A stretch of DNA of 64,000 nt from Achromobacter pulmonis (GCF_002885955.2 NZ_POQS01000002.1:598303-662302); one strand, 5' to 3'; positions 46,837 through 55,977 are shown, numbered from the stretch's first letter. Notes: a model not told the origin generated them from the letters alone. Numbers and translations are program-made.

Positions 46837-47949
46837 ATGCGGGCGGACATCTTCTGCCGGGTCGTCGACAACTACGGCGACATCGGCGTGTGCTGGCGCC
46901 TGGCCCGCCGCCTGGCGCACGGCCGCGGCTGGGACGTGCGCCTGTGGGTCGACGACCTGGCCAGCTTCGCCCGCATCCAGCCCGGCATCGCGCCCGGCCT
47001 GGCGCAGCAGCGGCTGGCCGGCATCGACATCCAGCACTGGAGCGACGCGCCGGACCCCGCCCTGGCCTCGCGCGACGTGGTGATCGAGGCGTTCGCCTGC
47101 GATCCGCCCGCGGCGTTCCTGGAAAGCATGCGGCGCCGGCCTCCCGTCTGGATCAATCTGGAATACCTGAGCGCCGAGTCCTGGGTCGAAAGCTGCCATG
47201 GCCTGCCCTCGCAGCGGCCGGACGGGCTGGTCAAGCATTTCTTCTTTCCCGGTTTTACCGAAGCCACCGGCGGCCTGCTGCGCGAGCCCGGCCTGTCGGT
47301 CGAACGCGACGCGCTGCAGGCCTCGACGGATGCGCAAATCGCGTTCCTGCGTTCGCTGGGCGTGGGCGAGGAGCTGCTGTTGCGCCGCCGCGACGGCGCC
47401 CGCACCGTGTCCCTGTTTTGTTATCCCAGTGCGCCGGCGGCCGAGCTGGTCGGCGCGCTGGCGGCCGATCCGCGCCCCAGCGTGCTGCTGGCCCCCGAAG
47501 GCGTCGCGCCCGGGCTGGAAGCCGCCTGCGCGGCGCCCGGCGCGCCGCTGCTGGCCCGTCTGCCCTTCGTGGCGCAGCCGGACTTCGACCGCCTGCTGTG
47601 GTGTTGCGACCTGAACTTCGTGCGCGGCGAGGATTCTTTCGTGCGCGCCGCCTGGGCCGCGCGCCCGCTGGTCTGGCAGATCTACCCCCAGGACGGCAAC
47701 ATCCACCTGGAAAAGCTGGAGGCCTGGCTGGCGCGCTATCCGGCCCCGGAAACCGCCCAGGCCCTCATCCGCGCCTGGAACCAGCCCGAGCCCGGCCGGA
47801 CGGCGGCCGCGCTGGCCGCCGCCCTGGCGCCGGATGCCTGGAACGGCTGGGCCGAGGCGGCCCGGGCCTGGGACGCCAGCCAGGCCGCGCGGCCCGACCT
47901 GGGCGAAAATCTGGCCGATTTCTGCGCAGAGTTGGCGAAGAAACGTTAG
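46837..47949 (+). CDS. earP: EF-P arginine rhamnosyltransferase EarP
   Basis: Glycosyltransferase of 370 aa that attaches rhamnose from TDP-L-rhamnose to Arg32 of translation factor EF-P. The EarP signature DNYGDIGVCWRLARRL carries the conserved Asp11 and Asp15, and RGEDSFVRAAWAARP contains Glu265, the counterpart of the essential Glu in characterised EarP proteins. GT-B inverting fold with a nucleotide-sugar site in the second half. It lies directly upstream of efp, whose product has Arg at the target position, so the pair is functionally complete. Confidence 0.95.
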   Translation: MRADIFCRVVDNYGDIGVCWRLARRLAHGRGWDVRLWVDDLASFARIQPGIAPGLAQQRLAGIDIQHWSDAPDPALASRDVVIEAFACDPPAAFLESMRRRPPVWINLEYLSAESWVESCHGLPSQRPDGLVKHFFFPGFTEATGGLLREPGLSVERDALQASTDAQIAFLRSLGVGEELLLRRRDGARTVSLFCYPSAPAAELVGALAADPRPSVLLAPEGVAPGLEAACAAPGAPLLARLPFVAQPDFDRLLWCCDLNFVRGEDSFVRAAWAARPLVWQIYPQDGNIHLEKLEAWLARYPAPETAQALIRAWNQPEPGRTAAALAAALAPDAWNGWAEAARAWDASQAARPDLGENLADFCAELAKKR

Positions 47950-47965
47950 AATAGAGAGTTTTCCG

Positions 47966-48103
47966 AGAGCCCTGTATTTTGTCGGGCCTCAACTATGACG
48001 CCTCCCGGGGTGTGCACTAAGCCCAGGCGCCGGCCTTACGGCCAGCTTCCCGGGGGCTTTCTGCTAGCACGGCGAGTGCACCTATCACCCCGGAGTTTTA
48101 TCG
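47966..48103 (+). promoter_or_regulatory. Structured leader of efp (candidate cis-regulatory RNA)
   Basis: The gap between earP and efp can form one large folded unit by eye. CTCC (48002-48005) pairs with GGAG (48092-48095), the efp Shine-Dalgarno; GGGGTG (48007-48012) pairs with CACCCC (48086-48091); TGCACT (48013-48018) pairs with AGTGCA (48075-48080). Inside, AAGCCC (48019-48024) pairs with GGGCTT (48054-48059) and encloses GGCC-TTAC-GGCC (48032-48043). An alternative CCCGGG/CCCGGG pairing (48004-48009 with 48049-48054) would free the ribosome site. The two exclusive states are what a translational switch needs. A TAGAAT -10-like box is at 47947-47952. Not computed; needs folding and covariation tests. 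Confidence 0.5.
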
Positions 48104-48201
48104 ATGAAAACCGCTCAGGAACTGCGAGTCGGCAACGTGGCCATGGTTGGCAAGGACCCCCTGGTGGTCCAGAAGGCCGAATACAACAAGTCCGGCCGTA
48201 A
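47995..48201 (+). CDS. Candidate leader ORF with Pro-Pro-Gly stall motif, overlapping efp
   Basis: An ATG in the efp leader opens a 68-codon frame starting Met-Thr-Pro-Pro-Gly-Val. Codons 3-5 (48001-48009) form Pro-Pro-Gly, a known EF-P-dependent pause sequence, and lie on the 5' arm that pairs with the efp ribosome site. The frame runs past the efp start in another phase and ends at TAA 48199-48201. The upstream ribosome site is weak, so translation is uncertain; only the first few codons may matter. No homology recognised. Confidence 0.25.
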   Translation: MTPPGVCTKPRRRPYGQLPGGFLLARRVHLSPRSFIDENRSGTASRQRGHGWQGPPGGPEGRIQQVRP

Positions 48202-48664
48202 CGCCGCCGTGGTCAAGCTGAAGTTCAAGAACCTGCTGACCGGCGCCGCCAGCGAATCGGTCTACAAGGCCGACGAAAAGTTCGAAGTCGTCCAGCTCGA
48301 CCGCAAGGAGTGCACCTACTCCTACTTCGGCGACCCGATGTACGTCTTCATGGACGAAGAGTACAACCAGTACGAAATCGAAGCCGACAGCATGGGCGAC
48401 GCCCTGAACTACCTGGAAGAAGCGATGCCCGTGGAAGTGGTCTTCTACGACGGCCGCGCCATCTCGGTGGAACTGCCCACGACCATCGTGCGCGAAATCA
48501 CCTACACCGAACCCGCCGTGCGCGGCGATACCTCGGGCAAGGTGACCAAGCCGGCCAAGATCAACACCGGCTTCGAACTGAACGTGCCGCTGTTCTGCGC
48601 CATCGGCGACAAGATCGAAATCGACACCCGCACCAACGAATACCGCAGCCGCGTCAACAACTGA
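48104..48664 (+). CDS. efp: Translation elongation factor P
   Basis: EF-P of 186 aa, three beta-barrel domains: KOW-like N-terminal domain ([18 protein letters not shown]), OB domain ([20 protein letters not shown]), C-terminal OB domain ([22 protein letters not shown], given in part). It relieves ribosome pausing at consecutive prolines. The domain I loop YNKSGRNAA has Arg32 at the tip, the residue rhamnosylated by EarP, rather than the Lys used by EpmA systems. Ribosome site CGGAG is 9 nt before the ATG and can be sequestered by the leader. Confidence 0.97.
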   Translation: MKTAQELRVGNVAMVGKDPLVVQKAEYNKSGRNAAVVKLKFKNLLTGAASESVYKADEKFEVVQLDRKECTYSYFGDPMYVFMDEEYNQYEIEADSMGDALNYLEEAMPVEVVFYDGRAISVELPTTIVREITYTEPAVRGDTSGKVTKPAKINTGFELNVPLFCAIGDKIEIDTRTNEYRSRVNN

Positions 48665-48677
48665 TCGGCCACGGACG

Positions 48678-48714
48678 AAAAAAATGCCAGACCTTCGGGT
48701 CTGGCATTTTTTTT
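48678..48714. terminator. Rho-independent terminator of efp
   Basis: Stem ATGCCAGACC with GGTCTGGCAT (48684-48693 and 48698-48707), UUCG-type tetraloop TTCG, preceded by seven A and followed by eight T counting the last stem base. It acts after efp and, by its symmetry, could also end transcription from the right. Confidence 0.93.
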
Positions 48715-48731
48715 GGCTGGCGGGCCTTTTT

Positions 48732-48807
48732 GCCGCCGGGCCGCCCCAAGGCAAAAACGCCCCCTCGGGGGGCAGCAAGCACGCGCAGCGTGCGCGGCGT
48801 GGGGGCC
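48732..48807. repeat. GC-rich intergenic hairpin repeat
   Basis: A GC-rich block between efp and the DUF1178 gene contains GCCCCC-TC-GGGGGG and a perfect hairpin GCACGC-GCA-GCGTGC (48779-48793), with blocks (GCCGCCCC, CCCCTCGGGGGGCAGC) that I recall as common intergenic repeats in Achromobacter and Bordetella. No coding potential. Family membership should be confirmed by counting genome copies. Confidence 0.5.
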
Positions 48808-48813
48808 TTTTCT

Positions 48814-49272
48814 CTATTGCAGGCGGTCGTCGTCCAGGAAGTCGGGCACGGCCATCACCTCGATGCCTTCGTCGGCCAGCTCGGCGCGCTCCTGCGGCGT
48901 GGCGGTGCCGCGGATGGGCCTGTCGTCGGCGTCGCCGGCATGGATGCGGCGGGCCTCTTCGGCAAAGCGCGCGCCGACGTTTTCGGTGTTGCGCAGCACG
49001 GCGCGGACCTGGCGCATGACCACGGCCTGCAGCGCCGCCATTTTTTCGGCTTCGCTGGCGTTGGCCGGCAAGGCGGGCCGGGAAGCCGGCTCGTGCAGAT
49101 TGGCCACGTTCAGCCGCGGCGCCGACAGGCGCTTGGTGATGCTGGCCGACGCACAGACGGGGCACGTGACCAGGCCGCGCGCCTGCTGCGCGTCATAATC
49201 TTCGTGCGAACCGAACCAGCCTTCGAAGAGGTGGCCGTGTTCGCACTCGAGGTCGAATACTTTGAGAGCCAT
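48814..49272 (-). CDS. DUF1178 family protein
   Basis: Small cytoplasmic protein of about 152 aa. The N-terminus MALKVFDLECEHGHLFEGWF with a following CPVCAS forms a likely zinc-binding pair of Cys motifs (Cys in LECEHGH and CPVC), the DUF1178 pattern. The middle is helical (SEAEKMAALQAVVMRQVRAVL) and the C-terminus acidic. Two ATG starts 9 nt apart are possible; the inner one gives the family-like MALKVFD start. Function unknown. Confidence 0.82.
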   Translation of the reverse strand: MALKVFDLECEHGHLFEGWFGSHEDYDAQQARGLVTCPVCASASITKRLSAPRLNVANLHEPASRPALPANASEAEKMAALQAVVMRQVRAVLRNTENVGARFAEEARRIHAGDADDRPIRGTATPQERAELADEGIEVMAVPDFLDDDRLQ

Positions 49273-49338
49273 GGCATTCATATGGGGTGCAATGGCCAGA
49301 ATACAAGAAAACGCCGCCCGGCCCGCCCCCGCCTCGGG

Positions 49339-50049
49339 CTACTTCCCGCGCTTCTGGGCCGGCGCGCCCGCCACCTGGGCCTGCTGGGCCTGCAGCGCGT
49401 CGATCTGGCGCTGCAGGTCGCGCAGCTGCTGGCGCACGTCCTTTTCCTGTTCGGCCAGCGCCGTCGCTTCCTGGCGCGACTGTTCCTGGCGCGCGGCGAC
49501 CTGCTGTTCCTGCTGCAGGCGCAGCGCGCGGTCGGCCTGCAGGGTGCTCAGTTCGGCGCTGCGCGTGGCCAGCAGTTTTTCGGCGTGGGCGGTTTCGGCC
49601 TGCAGCTTGATGCGCTTGATGTCCACCTCGGCCAGGTCCGCCGATTGGGCGGCGAAGGCGCGATAGGTCGATTCGGCCTGCTTGTCCGACTGGGTCTTCA
49701 GCACGCGCCAGAAATCCTTCTGCTGGAACAGCGCGACGTAATAGGTCAGGTCGTCGGGCTTGAACAGCAGGCTCGCGCCATAGGTGCCGTTATAGGCCGT
49801 GCGCAGTTCGGAAACCTGGCGGTTCTGTATCAGCGACTGCAGTTCGGAAACGGTGGACGAGGGCCGCGCGGCCAGCGCCGGCGCGCTCGCCGGCGGCGTC
49901 ACGGGCGTGGACGCCGCCTGCGTATCCTCCACCTGTTTAACCGTGGGACGCGGCTCCTCGGGCTGCGCCACGGCGCAGGCCGCCAGGCCGGACAGGGCCG
50001 TTCCCAACAGCGCCATGCGTGCGGCGCCACGGATAAAGTGGACTTTCAT
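49339..50049 (-). CDS. DUF2968 family lipoprotein-like protein with coiled coil
   Basis: Protein of 236 aa. The signal peptide ends in lipobox LAAC (Cys25). A Pro/Ala linker (30-65) is followed by SELQSLIQNRQVSELRTAYNGTYGASLLF, the DUF2968 core, and a long Glu/Gln/Arg-rich coiled coil (about 125-220, QEQQVAARQEQSRQEATALAEQ in part). Probably periplasmic, attached to a membrane. It sits between DUF1178 and the tad locus on the same strand but 67 nt from the 3' neighbour. Function unknown. Confidence 0.8.
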   Translation of the reverse strand: MKVHFIRGAARMALLGTALSGLAACAVAQPEEPRPTVKQVEDTQAASTPVTPPASAPALAARPSSTVSELQSLIQNRQVSELRTAYNGTYGASLLFKPDDLTYYVALFQQKDFWRVLKTQSDKQAESTYRAFAAQSADLAEVDIKRIKLQAETAHAEKLLATRSAELSTLQADRALRLQQEQQVAARQEQSRQEATALAEQEKDVRQQLRDLQRQIDALQAQQAQVAGAPAQKRGK

Positions 50050-50110
50050 GCCTACCCCAAAAAAAAGTTTGCGGAACTATAGCAATTTATTTCACCAAGG
50101 ACGCCCGGAT

Positions 50111-51478
50111 TTACACCTCGGCGGCCTCTCCCTGCCCTGCGCCCAGGTGCAGCTTGCGCATTTTTTCCCATAGCACCTTGCGGCTGATTCCCAGCGCGTT
50201 GGCGGTGTCCTGGCGGCGCCAGCCGTTGCCGTCCAGCGCCGCCAGGATGCGGGCGCGTTCGGCGCGCTCGGCGTCGGTGAACACCGGCGGCTCGCACTGC
50301 GCGCCGGCGGCCGCCAGCGGCTCGGCGAGCTGGCCGAAGATGCGTTCGATGCGCGGCGGGTCCCAGGCATCGAGCTGGCGCCGCATGATGGCCACGCGCT
50401 CGGCCACGTTGGACAGTTCGCGCACGTTGCCGGCGAAGCGCGTCTGCGCGACGCGCTCCAGCAGCCACGCGGGCGGCTCGTCCGGCGCGCCCAGCCGCTC
50501 CAGCAGGGCGCGGAAGATCGCCGCCTTCTCGGCGCCGCCGCGCTCGTCCAGGTTGGGGATGCGCAGTTCGATCACCGCCAGCCGGTAATACAGGTCGGCG
50601 CGGAACTCCTCCTGCCCCACCAGGGCGCGCAGGTCCTTGTTGGTGGCGGCGACCAGGCGGAAGTCCACCGGCACTTCCACCGTCGAGCCCAGGCGCGTCA
50701 CGCTGTTCTGCTCCAGCACGCGCAGCAGCTTGACCTGCTGGTAGCGCGGCAGGTCGCCGATCTCGTCCAGGAACAGCGTGCCGCCGTGGGCCTGTTCGAA
50801 ATAGCCCTTGTGCGCGCCGATCGCGCCGGTGAACGCGCCCTTGGCGTGGCCGAAGAAATGCGCCTCGAACAGGCCTTCGGGAATGGCGCCGCAGTTCACC
50901 GCCACGAAGGGGCCGTCCGACCACGGCGCGCGCTCGTGCAGCAGGCGCGCCACGCGCTCCTTGCCCACGCCGGTTTCGCCGTGGATCAGCACGTTGCTGC
51001 GGCAGTCGGCGTACAGCTCGGCTTCGGCCAGCAGTTCGCGCATCGGCGCAGACACCGCGATCAGCGGCTGTTCGCGCCGGGGCGCGGCGCGCTTGACCTG
51101 GTCCAGCACGCCCAGCAGTTCGAACAGCAACTTGCGCAGATCGGAGGCGGTGAACGACGGCGGCAGCGTGTACGAGTATTCGGGCGGGTAGTAGCGCGGA
51201 TCGCGCCCGCGCGCCTCGGACGCCACCCAGATGATGGGCAGGCCCTGCGCGGCCAGCCAGTCGTAGCCGCTGAAGCGCGTATCGCCCATCACCGACACCG
51301 ACACCAGGGCCACCGCCGGCCGTCCGGCATCGCGCGGTGGCGGAAAGGCCGTGCCGGCGTCGGCCCGCAGCAGCGCCACGTCCATGCCGGCCAGGCAACG
51401 CTCGGCGCGGCTGGCGATGTCGGAGGTGCCCTCCCAGACATAGAGATCGAATTCGTCGCGCATGAATTTCTGGCTCAT
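50111..51478 (-). CDS. Sigma-54-dependent activator with degenerate receiver domain (tad locus)
   Basis: Activator of 455 aa. The central AAA+ domain has Walker A GETGVGKE (167-174), GAFTGA (214-219) that contacts sigma-54, and Walker [12 protein letters not shown]; a Fis-type helix-turn-helix ends the protein ([21 protein letters not shown]). The N-terminal 125 residues look like a receiver fold ([27 protein letters not shown]) but the phosphoacceptor Asp is replaced by Ser or Val, so it is probably not phosphorylated. No kinase is adjacent. Being the last gene of the tad region, it may control pilus genes, but no clear sigma-54 site was found upstream of flp. Confidence 0.87.
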   Translation of the reverse strand: MSQKFMRDEFDLYVWEGTSDIASRAERCLAGMDVALLRADAGTAFPPPRDAGRPAVALVSVSVMGDTRFSGYDWLAAQGLPIIWVASEARGRDPRYYPPEYSYTLPPSFTASDLRKLLFELLGVLDQVKRAAPRREQPLIAVSAPMRELLAEAELYADCRSNVLIHGETGVGKERVARLLHERAPWSDGPFVAVNCGAIPEGLFEAHFFGHAKGAFTGAIGAHKGYFEQAHGGTLFLDEIGDLPRYQQVKLLRVLEQNSVTRLGSTVEVPVDFRLVAATNKDLRALVGQEEFRADLYYRLAVIELRIPNLDERGGAEKAAIFRALLERLGAPDEPPAWLLERVAQTRFAGNVRELSNVAERVAIMRRQLDAWDPPRIERIFGQLAEPLAAAGAQCEPPVFTDAERAERARILAALDGNGWRRQDTANALGISRKVLWEKMRKLHLGAGQGEAAEV

Positions 51479-51527
51479 GGCGCGAACCTCGCGTGCAGGC
51501 AGGCAGCGGAAATCACGATATTCACCA

Positions 51528-53669
51528 TCAGTACACCAGGCGGGGCTTGCCGCAATCGACGGAAATCAGGGAGACGTCGGTCTGGCCCAGGCTCAGGCCC
51601 AGCAGATTGAGCAGCTGCTGCAGCAGCACCGACAGCGCGTCCAGCAAGGGCGTCAGCAGCGCGACGACCACCGACAGCACGCCGCCGACCTGCCCGCCGT
51701 CGCTCAGGGCGAGCGCGCCGACCGCTTTGACGCGGCATTGCCGGATATCGTCGGGGCCGCCGGCCATGAAGCAGGCCACGTCGCTCAGCGGCGCCGCCAG
51801 CAGCGTGTTCAGGATGCCGCCGACCAGCTGCAGCGTGCCGCCCAGCACGCCGGTCAGGCCGCCGGTGCTCAGGCGGGTGCCGAGCCGCTCCATCGCGTCC
51901 TTGGACCACTGCATGTCGTTGACGACCTTGGACACGGTCTTGCCGGCATGCGAGGCGTCGCCGCCCACCAGCCTGGCGGCAAGGTCCGCGCGCTCCTTGT
52001 CCGTCAGCGGCGTGCCGGTACTGAACAGATCGCCCAGGATGCCGCCGATCAGCGCGTCCGACAGGTTGGACGCCAGCTGCGCCAGGTCGACCTGGGAGGC
52101 GTTGATCGTGGTGCTGGAGTCCGGCGACGGCGGCTCGGTCAGCAGCACCGATACCGGCGTGGACGACGGAAACACCGACAGCGGCGGGTCGGCGATCTTG
52201 GCGGTCAGCGGCAGGATGCCCAGCACGTTCAGCACCTCGTGGCGTCCGATGGCGGCCGAGGCCGAGGACTCGCAGCTATTGGTCAGCGACACGAAATGAT
52301 TCGGGTCCCGGTCGGTGCTGGACTGCATGGCGGGGAAGCTGCCCAGGCACAGGTTCACCAGCGACGAAGACACGTCGATGACGGCCTGCGATTCGGTCAG
52401 CGGCGCCTCGCACAGCTTGCTGACGGTGCCGGTCGATTGCGCCACGTCGATGATGATGGGCAGGTCCACGCGGGTGCCCAGCGTGTCCGACAGCAGCGGG
52501 CCGACCAGCGGGATGGTGGCGGTGTTGACCCGCAGGTACACGCGGATGCCGGCGCTGGTCGCGCGCGCGCCCACGCCGCCGATGCCGATGGAAGGCGGCT
52601 CGACCACGCGCACCTGCGCGTCCACGCCCAGCAGCGGCACGCTCAGCCCGAGGTTGATGAGGTTCTCGCCGTTGGCGATCACCAGCGCGGTCTCCAGGAT
52701 GTTGCGCGCGTTGATGTCGGCCTGCAGCGCGGAATGCGCGCCGCCGCCCTGCACCGACAGGTCGAGCAGGCCGCCGTCGCCGAACAGCTTGACCGGCAGG
52801 TCCAGCGGCATCACGTCCAGCGCCACGCCGATGGCCCGGGCCAGCAGCCCCACGTCGGCGCTGGCCGTGCCCATTTTGTCGATGACGCTCAGGGTCGCGT
52901 TGAGCAGCTGGCCCAGCGTCAGGTTCTCCACGGCCGCCAGCTGTTCGGGCGTGCCCACGCCGGTTGCGACCGACAGCGGCAGGCCCAGGGCCTTGAGCAG
53001 GCCGGCCGGCGTGATCTGGACGCTGGCCAGCCCGGCCGCGTCCAGCACGTCGAGCTGGGCCGGCGAGGCGCCGACGGTGGCCAGCAGCCGCGACAGCAGG
53101 CCGCCGCGCTCCAGGCGCAGCAGGCGCGAGCCGACCGAGAAGACGGCGACCGGCCTGGAATTGGCCGCCACCGCCGAGACCGAGGCCGGCAGGCCGCCAT
53201 CGCCGCCGCTGAAGCTGGGGATGATGCGGCTCAGCCGCTTGCTGACCGTCACGCGCACGGCGTTGAACGCCTCGTCGCCGGCCGGATCGAACAGGTGCAT
53301 GCCGGCGGCGTCGGCGCGGTCCGGGTCCCAGACCTTGCATTCGACGGTGATGTCGGCATCCGTGAAGCGGTCGATCAGCGTGGGGATGTTGCGCCGCGCC
53401 GAGGCCCGGCCGGCCGCGATCGCCGGCGCGCAATCGGCTGGCGCGCCCAGCCCCAGCGCCTGCACCGCCGACAGCGCGGCAAGGTCCGCGCCCTTCTGCA
53501 TCTCGCGCTTCATGTAGAAGCTGTAGGCCAGCTGCGCCGCGCCCAGCAGCACCACCCCCACCAGGATCGCGAAGACCACGGCCACGGTGATGCTGCCGCG
53601 CTGGCGCGGCAACGGGACGGGACGCGAAGAATGAGCGCGCATGTTCGGTTCCGGCTCGGGTCCGGGCAT
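51528..53669 (-). CDS. tadG: TadG-like pilus-assembly protein
   Basis: Large protein of about 713 aa. After a Pro-rich start a Tad-type anchor [46 protein letters not shown] (given only as the hallmark [11 protein letters not shown]) marks the TadE/TadG N-terminal membrane segment followed by the [10 protein letters not shown] motif. The long extracytoplasmic part is rich in Leu/Gly/Val with repeated TSLxx-LGL patterns and low Cys, and no von Willebrand MIDAS was seen. Start ATG overlaps the upstream stop by one base (TGATG). Probably anchors or caps the Tad apparatus in the periplasm. Confidence 0.75.
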   Translation of the reverse strand: MPGPEPEPNMRAHSSRPVPLPRQRGSITVAVVFAILVGVVLLGAAQLAYSFYMKREMQKGADLAALSAVQALGLGAPADCAPAIAAGRASARRNIPTLIDRFTDADITVECKVWDPDRADAAGMHLFDPAGDEAFNAVRVTVSKRLSRIIPSFSGGDGGLPASVSAVAANSRPVAVFSVGSRLLRLERGGLLSRLLATVGASPAQLDVLDAAGLASVQITPAGLLKALGLPLSVATGVGTPEQLAAVENLTLGQLLNATLSVIDKMGTASADVGLLARAIGVALDVMPLDLPVKLFGDGGLLDLSVQGGGAHSALQADINARNILETALVIANGENLINLGLSVPLLGVDAQVRVVEPPSIGIGGVGARATSAGIRVYLRVNTATIPLVGPLLSDTLGTRVDLPIIIDVAQSTGTVSKLCEAPLTESQAVIDVSSSLVNLCLGSFPAMQSSTDRDPNHFVSLTNSCESSASAAIGRHEVLNVLGILPLTAKIADPPLSVFPSSTPVSVLLTEPPSPDSSTTINASQVDLAQLASNLSDALIGGILGDLFSTGTPLTDKERADLAARLVGGDASHAGKTVSKVVNDMQWSKDAMERLGTRLSTGGLTGVLGGTLQLVGGILNTLLAAPLSDVACFMAGGPDDIRQCRVKAVGALALSDGGQVGGVLSVVVALLTPLLDALSVLLQQLLNLLGLSLGQTDVSLISVDCGKPRLVY

Positions 53670-54091
53670 CAGTTTGTGTTCTTGGTTTCGACGCGCTTCT
53701 GCAGCCACTCGGGGATCGGGTGCTTGAAGCTGTCCAGATAGCGGTTCCAGGCGGCGGTGGACACCGGCCCCAGGATGGGCAGCGCGCCGCCCGCGCGCCG
53801 GCCGTCGGCCTGCGCCGCCAGCAGGCCGCGCGTGACGTCGCCGAACGCTTCCGGCGCGGCCTCCTGCGGCGCGGCGCTAGCCTGTTGCGGCAGCGGCGTG
53901 GAAACCTGCTGTACCACCGGACGGTCGGGCATGGCGGCCGGCGCCGCAGCCGGGGCGGTCGGGGCCGCGGGCGTCGGCGCGCCGGCGGCCATGCCGCCGG
54001 TCAGCGGCGCATTCGACTGCGCATGCGCGGCGGGCGCGGCCAGCGCCAGGGCGGAGAACAGCAGCGTGGTGTAGGAACGGATGTGGGACAT
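53669..54091 (-). CDS. Small secreted DUF3613-like protein in the tad locus
   Basis: Secreted protein of 140 aa: signal peptide with cleavage after AHAQ (residue 25), then a low-complexity Ala/Pro linker to about residue 95, then a compact C-terminal block AAWNRYLDSFKHPIPEWLQ that resembles DUF3613 proteins found in Burkholderiales tad operons. It may be a periplasmic accessory for TadD/RcpA. One-base overlap with tadG. Function not known. Confidence 0.65.
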   Translation of the reverse strand: MSHIRSYTTLLFSALALAAPAAHAQSNAPLTGGMAAGAPTPAAPTAPAAAPAAMPDRPVVQQVSTPLPQQASAAPQEAAPEAFGDVTRGLLAAQADGRRAGGALPILGPVSTAAWNRYLDSFKHPIPEWLQKRVETKNTN

Positions 54092-54115
54092 GTCGAAATT
54101 CCTGGCTGAATACGG

Positions 54116-54982
54116 TTAACGCACGATGGGCCCGTTGCCCAGGCCCTCCATCAAGGGGCTCATCATCGGCATCACGGCGCCGCCCGCGCCGGAGACGCGG
54201 GTGGCCGGCAGGCCGGCCGCGGGCATGGGCATGGGCGCGACCTGGCCGCGGATCTCGGCAGCCAGGCGCAGCACCTGGCCGCGGGCCTCCTCGCCCAGCT
54301 GCGCCTGGTCCATCAGGCGCTGCGCCTTGAGCGGGTCGCCTTCGACCAGCAGCAGCACCGCCATATTGGCCAGCACCCGGCCGTTCTCGGGCGCGAGTTC
54401 GGCCGCCTGGCCCAGCGGCACGCGGGCGCCGTTCAGGTCGCCGGCGCGCAGCCTGGCGTAGCCCAGGTCGCCCAGGATCTGCGCGTTCATCGGCGCCAGC
54501 CGCGCCGCCTGCGCGAAGTCGTCGGCCGCCTGCTCGTACTGGCCGCGGCCGCCGGCGATCAGGCCCAGGCCATGCCAGCCCTGCGCGGCCTGCTCGCCGC
54601 GGGTCAGCGCGCGGTAGGCCTGTTCGCTGGCGGCGGTCTGGCCGGTCTGGCGCAGCGCGTCGGCGCGCATGACGGCCACGCGGCTGTCGGCGCCGAACTT
54701 CTGCTGATAGGCGTCGATGTAGGCCAGCGACGCGAAATAGCGCTCCTGGCGCTGCGCCTCGGCGATCATCGACAGCATCATCTCCGGCTCGCGCGGCCGG
54801 TTGCGGCCCTGGGCCTCGTCTTCCTGCTGGCGCGCCAGCGCCTGCTCCTGCTGCTGTTGCTGGATCAGCTGCCACGCCGACTCGGCGCCGTTGCTCTTGC
54901 ACCCCGCCAGGCCCGCCAGCACCGCCGCCGCGGCCATGCCGCGCGCGCAGCCGCGCCGCCAATTCATCGCGCCCGCCATCAT
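54116..54982 (-). CDS. tadD: TadD-type TPR lipoprotein
   Basis: Lipoprotein of 288 aa with lipobox LAGC near residue 28 and several tetratricopeptide repeats (AAQGWHGLGLIAGGRGQYEQAADDFAQAARLAP, ILGDLGYARLRAGDLNGARVPLGQAAELAP, seen as repeats of about 34 residues at 140-240). TadD is the pilotin-like factor for the RcpA secretin in tad systems. The start overlaps the tadC stop (ATGA) and has GGGGGG upstream. A Gln-rich segment (QQQQQEQA) follows the lipobox. Confidence 0.85.
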   Translation of the reverse strand: MMAGAMNWRRGCARGMAAAAVLAGLAGCKSNGAESAWQLIQQQQQEQALARQQEDEAQGRNRPREPEMMLSMIAEAQRQERYFASLAYIDAYQQKFGADSRVAVMRADALRQTGQTAASEQAYRALTRGEQAAQGWHGLGLIAGGRGQYEQAADDFAQAARLAPMNAQILGDLGYARLRAGDLNGARVPLGQAAELAPENGRVLANMAVLLLVEGDPLKAQRLMDQAQLGEEARGQVLRLAAEIRGQVAPMPMPAAGLPATRVSGAGGAVMPMMSPLMEGLGNGPIVR

Positions 54983-55977
54983 GTTCCCCCCATGCGCGAC
55001 AACGCGCGTATCACCGCTATGAATCCCGCTCCGCCCGTGACGATCAGCAGCGCCGGCAGCAGGGTCACGATCATGACGCCCGTCATCTTGACCGTGGTCT
55101 TGCCGACCCGCTCCTTCAGCTCCAGGCGGCGCGATTCGCGCAGCCGTTCGCCGAAGCGGTTCAGCGGCTCCTGCACCGCGCCGCCGTGCTGGTCCACCTG
55201 CGCGATCAGGCGGCAGATGGCGGACAGATCGTCGTTGTCGAAGCCGGTCGCCAGCCGCGCCAGCGACTGTTCGCGCGTGCGGCCGCGCACGTAGAGTTCG
55301 GAGGCCAGCCGCAGTTCCTGCGACAGCACCGGCAGCACCTGGCCGAATTCCGCCACCAGCACCTGCAGGCTCTGGTCGATGGACAGCCCCACTCCCTGCA
55401 GCAGGCGCAACAGGTCCACCAGCAGCGGCAGTTCGTCGGCCGCCAGGCGCCGGCGGCGCGCCACGCGGCGGCGCAAGGCCCATTTGGGCAGCATGTAGCC
55501 GAACCCGAAGCCGAAGAAAGCGGCGAGCAGCATGCCGCCCAACGAGCCGATGTGGCCATAGCGCAGGCCCGCCGTCACCGCAGCCACCGGCAGCAGCAAC
55601 GCCAGGCCGAAGCGCGCCACCACGAAGCGCGAGCGGGCCGTGGCGGCGTCGGCATAGCCGGCCATGTCCACCAGCTTGCGGTCTTCGGCGGCCAGTAGCG
55701 CATCGGCCAGGCGCCCCTGGCTCAGGCGCCTGCCGAACGAATCGGCGGCGCGCGCGGCGGCCGCGAGGCGGCCCTGCGCGTCGGCGGCCGGCAGGGGCGC
55801 GGCCGCGCCCTCGCCCATCTGGCGCGCCGCCAGCGCCTGGTCCACCACCTGGCGGCTGCGGCTCTGGCCGCGCAGGCGCCGCACCAGGCCCACGCCCAGC
55901 ACCAGCATGGCCGCCGCGATCAGCATCAGCGCCGCGGCCAGCGTGGTCGAGGCGTTCCAGGATTGCAGGATATGCAT
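54979..55977 (-). CDS. tadC: Tad inner-membrane platform protein TadC
   Basis: Type II secretion system F-domain membrane protein of 332 aa. N-terminal helix (STTLAAALMLIAAAMLVLG), then two membrane segments near 125-160, a cytoplasmic T2SF domain (DELPLLVDLLRLLQGVGLSIDQSLQV, EELYVRGRTREQSL-like) and a C-terminal helix (VMIVTLLPALLIVTGGAGF). Start ATG follows GAGGAG. It partners TadB to form the platform for Flp assembly. Overlaps tadD by 4 nt. Confidence 0.88.
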   Translation of the reverse strand: MHILQSWNASTTLAAALMLIAAAMLVLGVGLVRRLRGQSRSRQVVDQALAARQMGEGAAAPLPAADAQGRLAAAARAADSFGRRLSQGRLADALLAAEDRKLVDMAGYADAATARSRFVVARFGLALLLPVAAVTAGLRYGHIGSLGGMLLAAFFGFGFGYMLPKWALRRRVARRRRLAADELPLLVDLLRLLQGVGLSIDQSLQVLVAEFGQVLPVLSQELRLASELYVRGRTREQSLARLATGFDNDDLSAICRLIAQVDQHGGAVQEPLNRFGERLRESRRLELKERVGKTTVKMTGVMIVTLLPALLIVTGGAGFIAVIRALSRMGGT

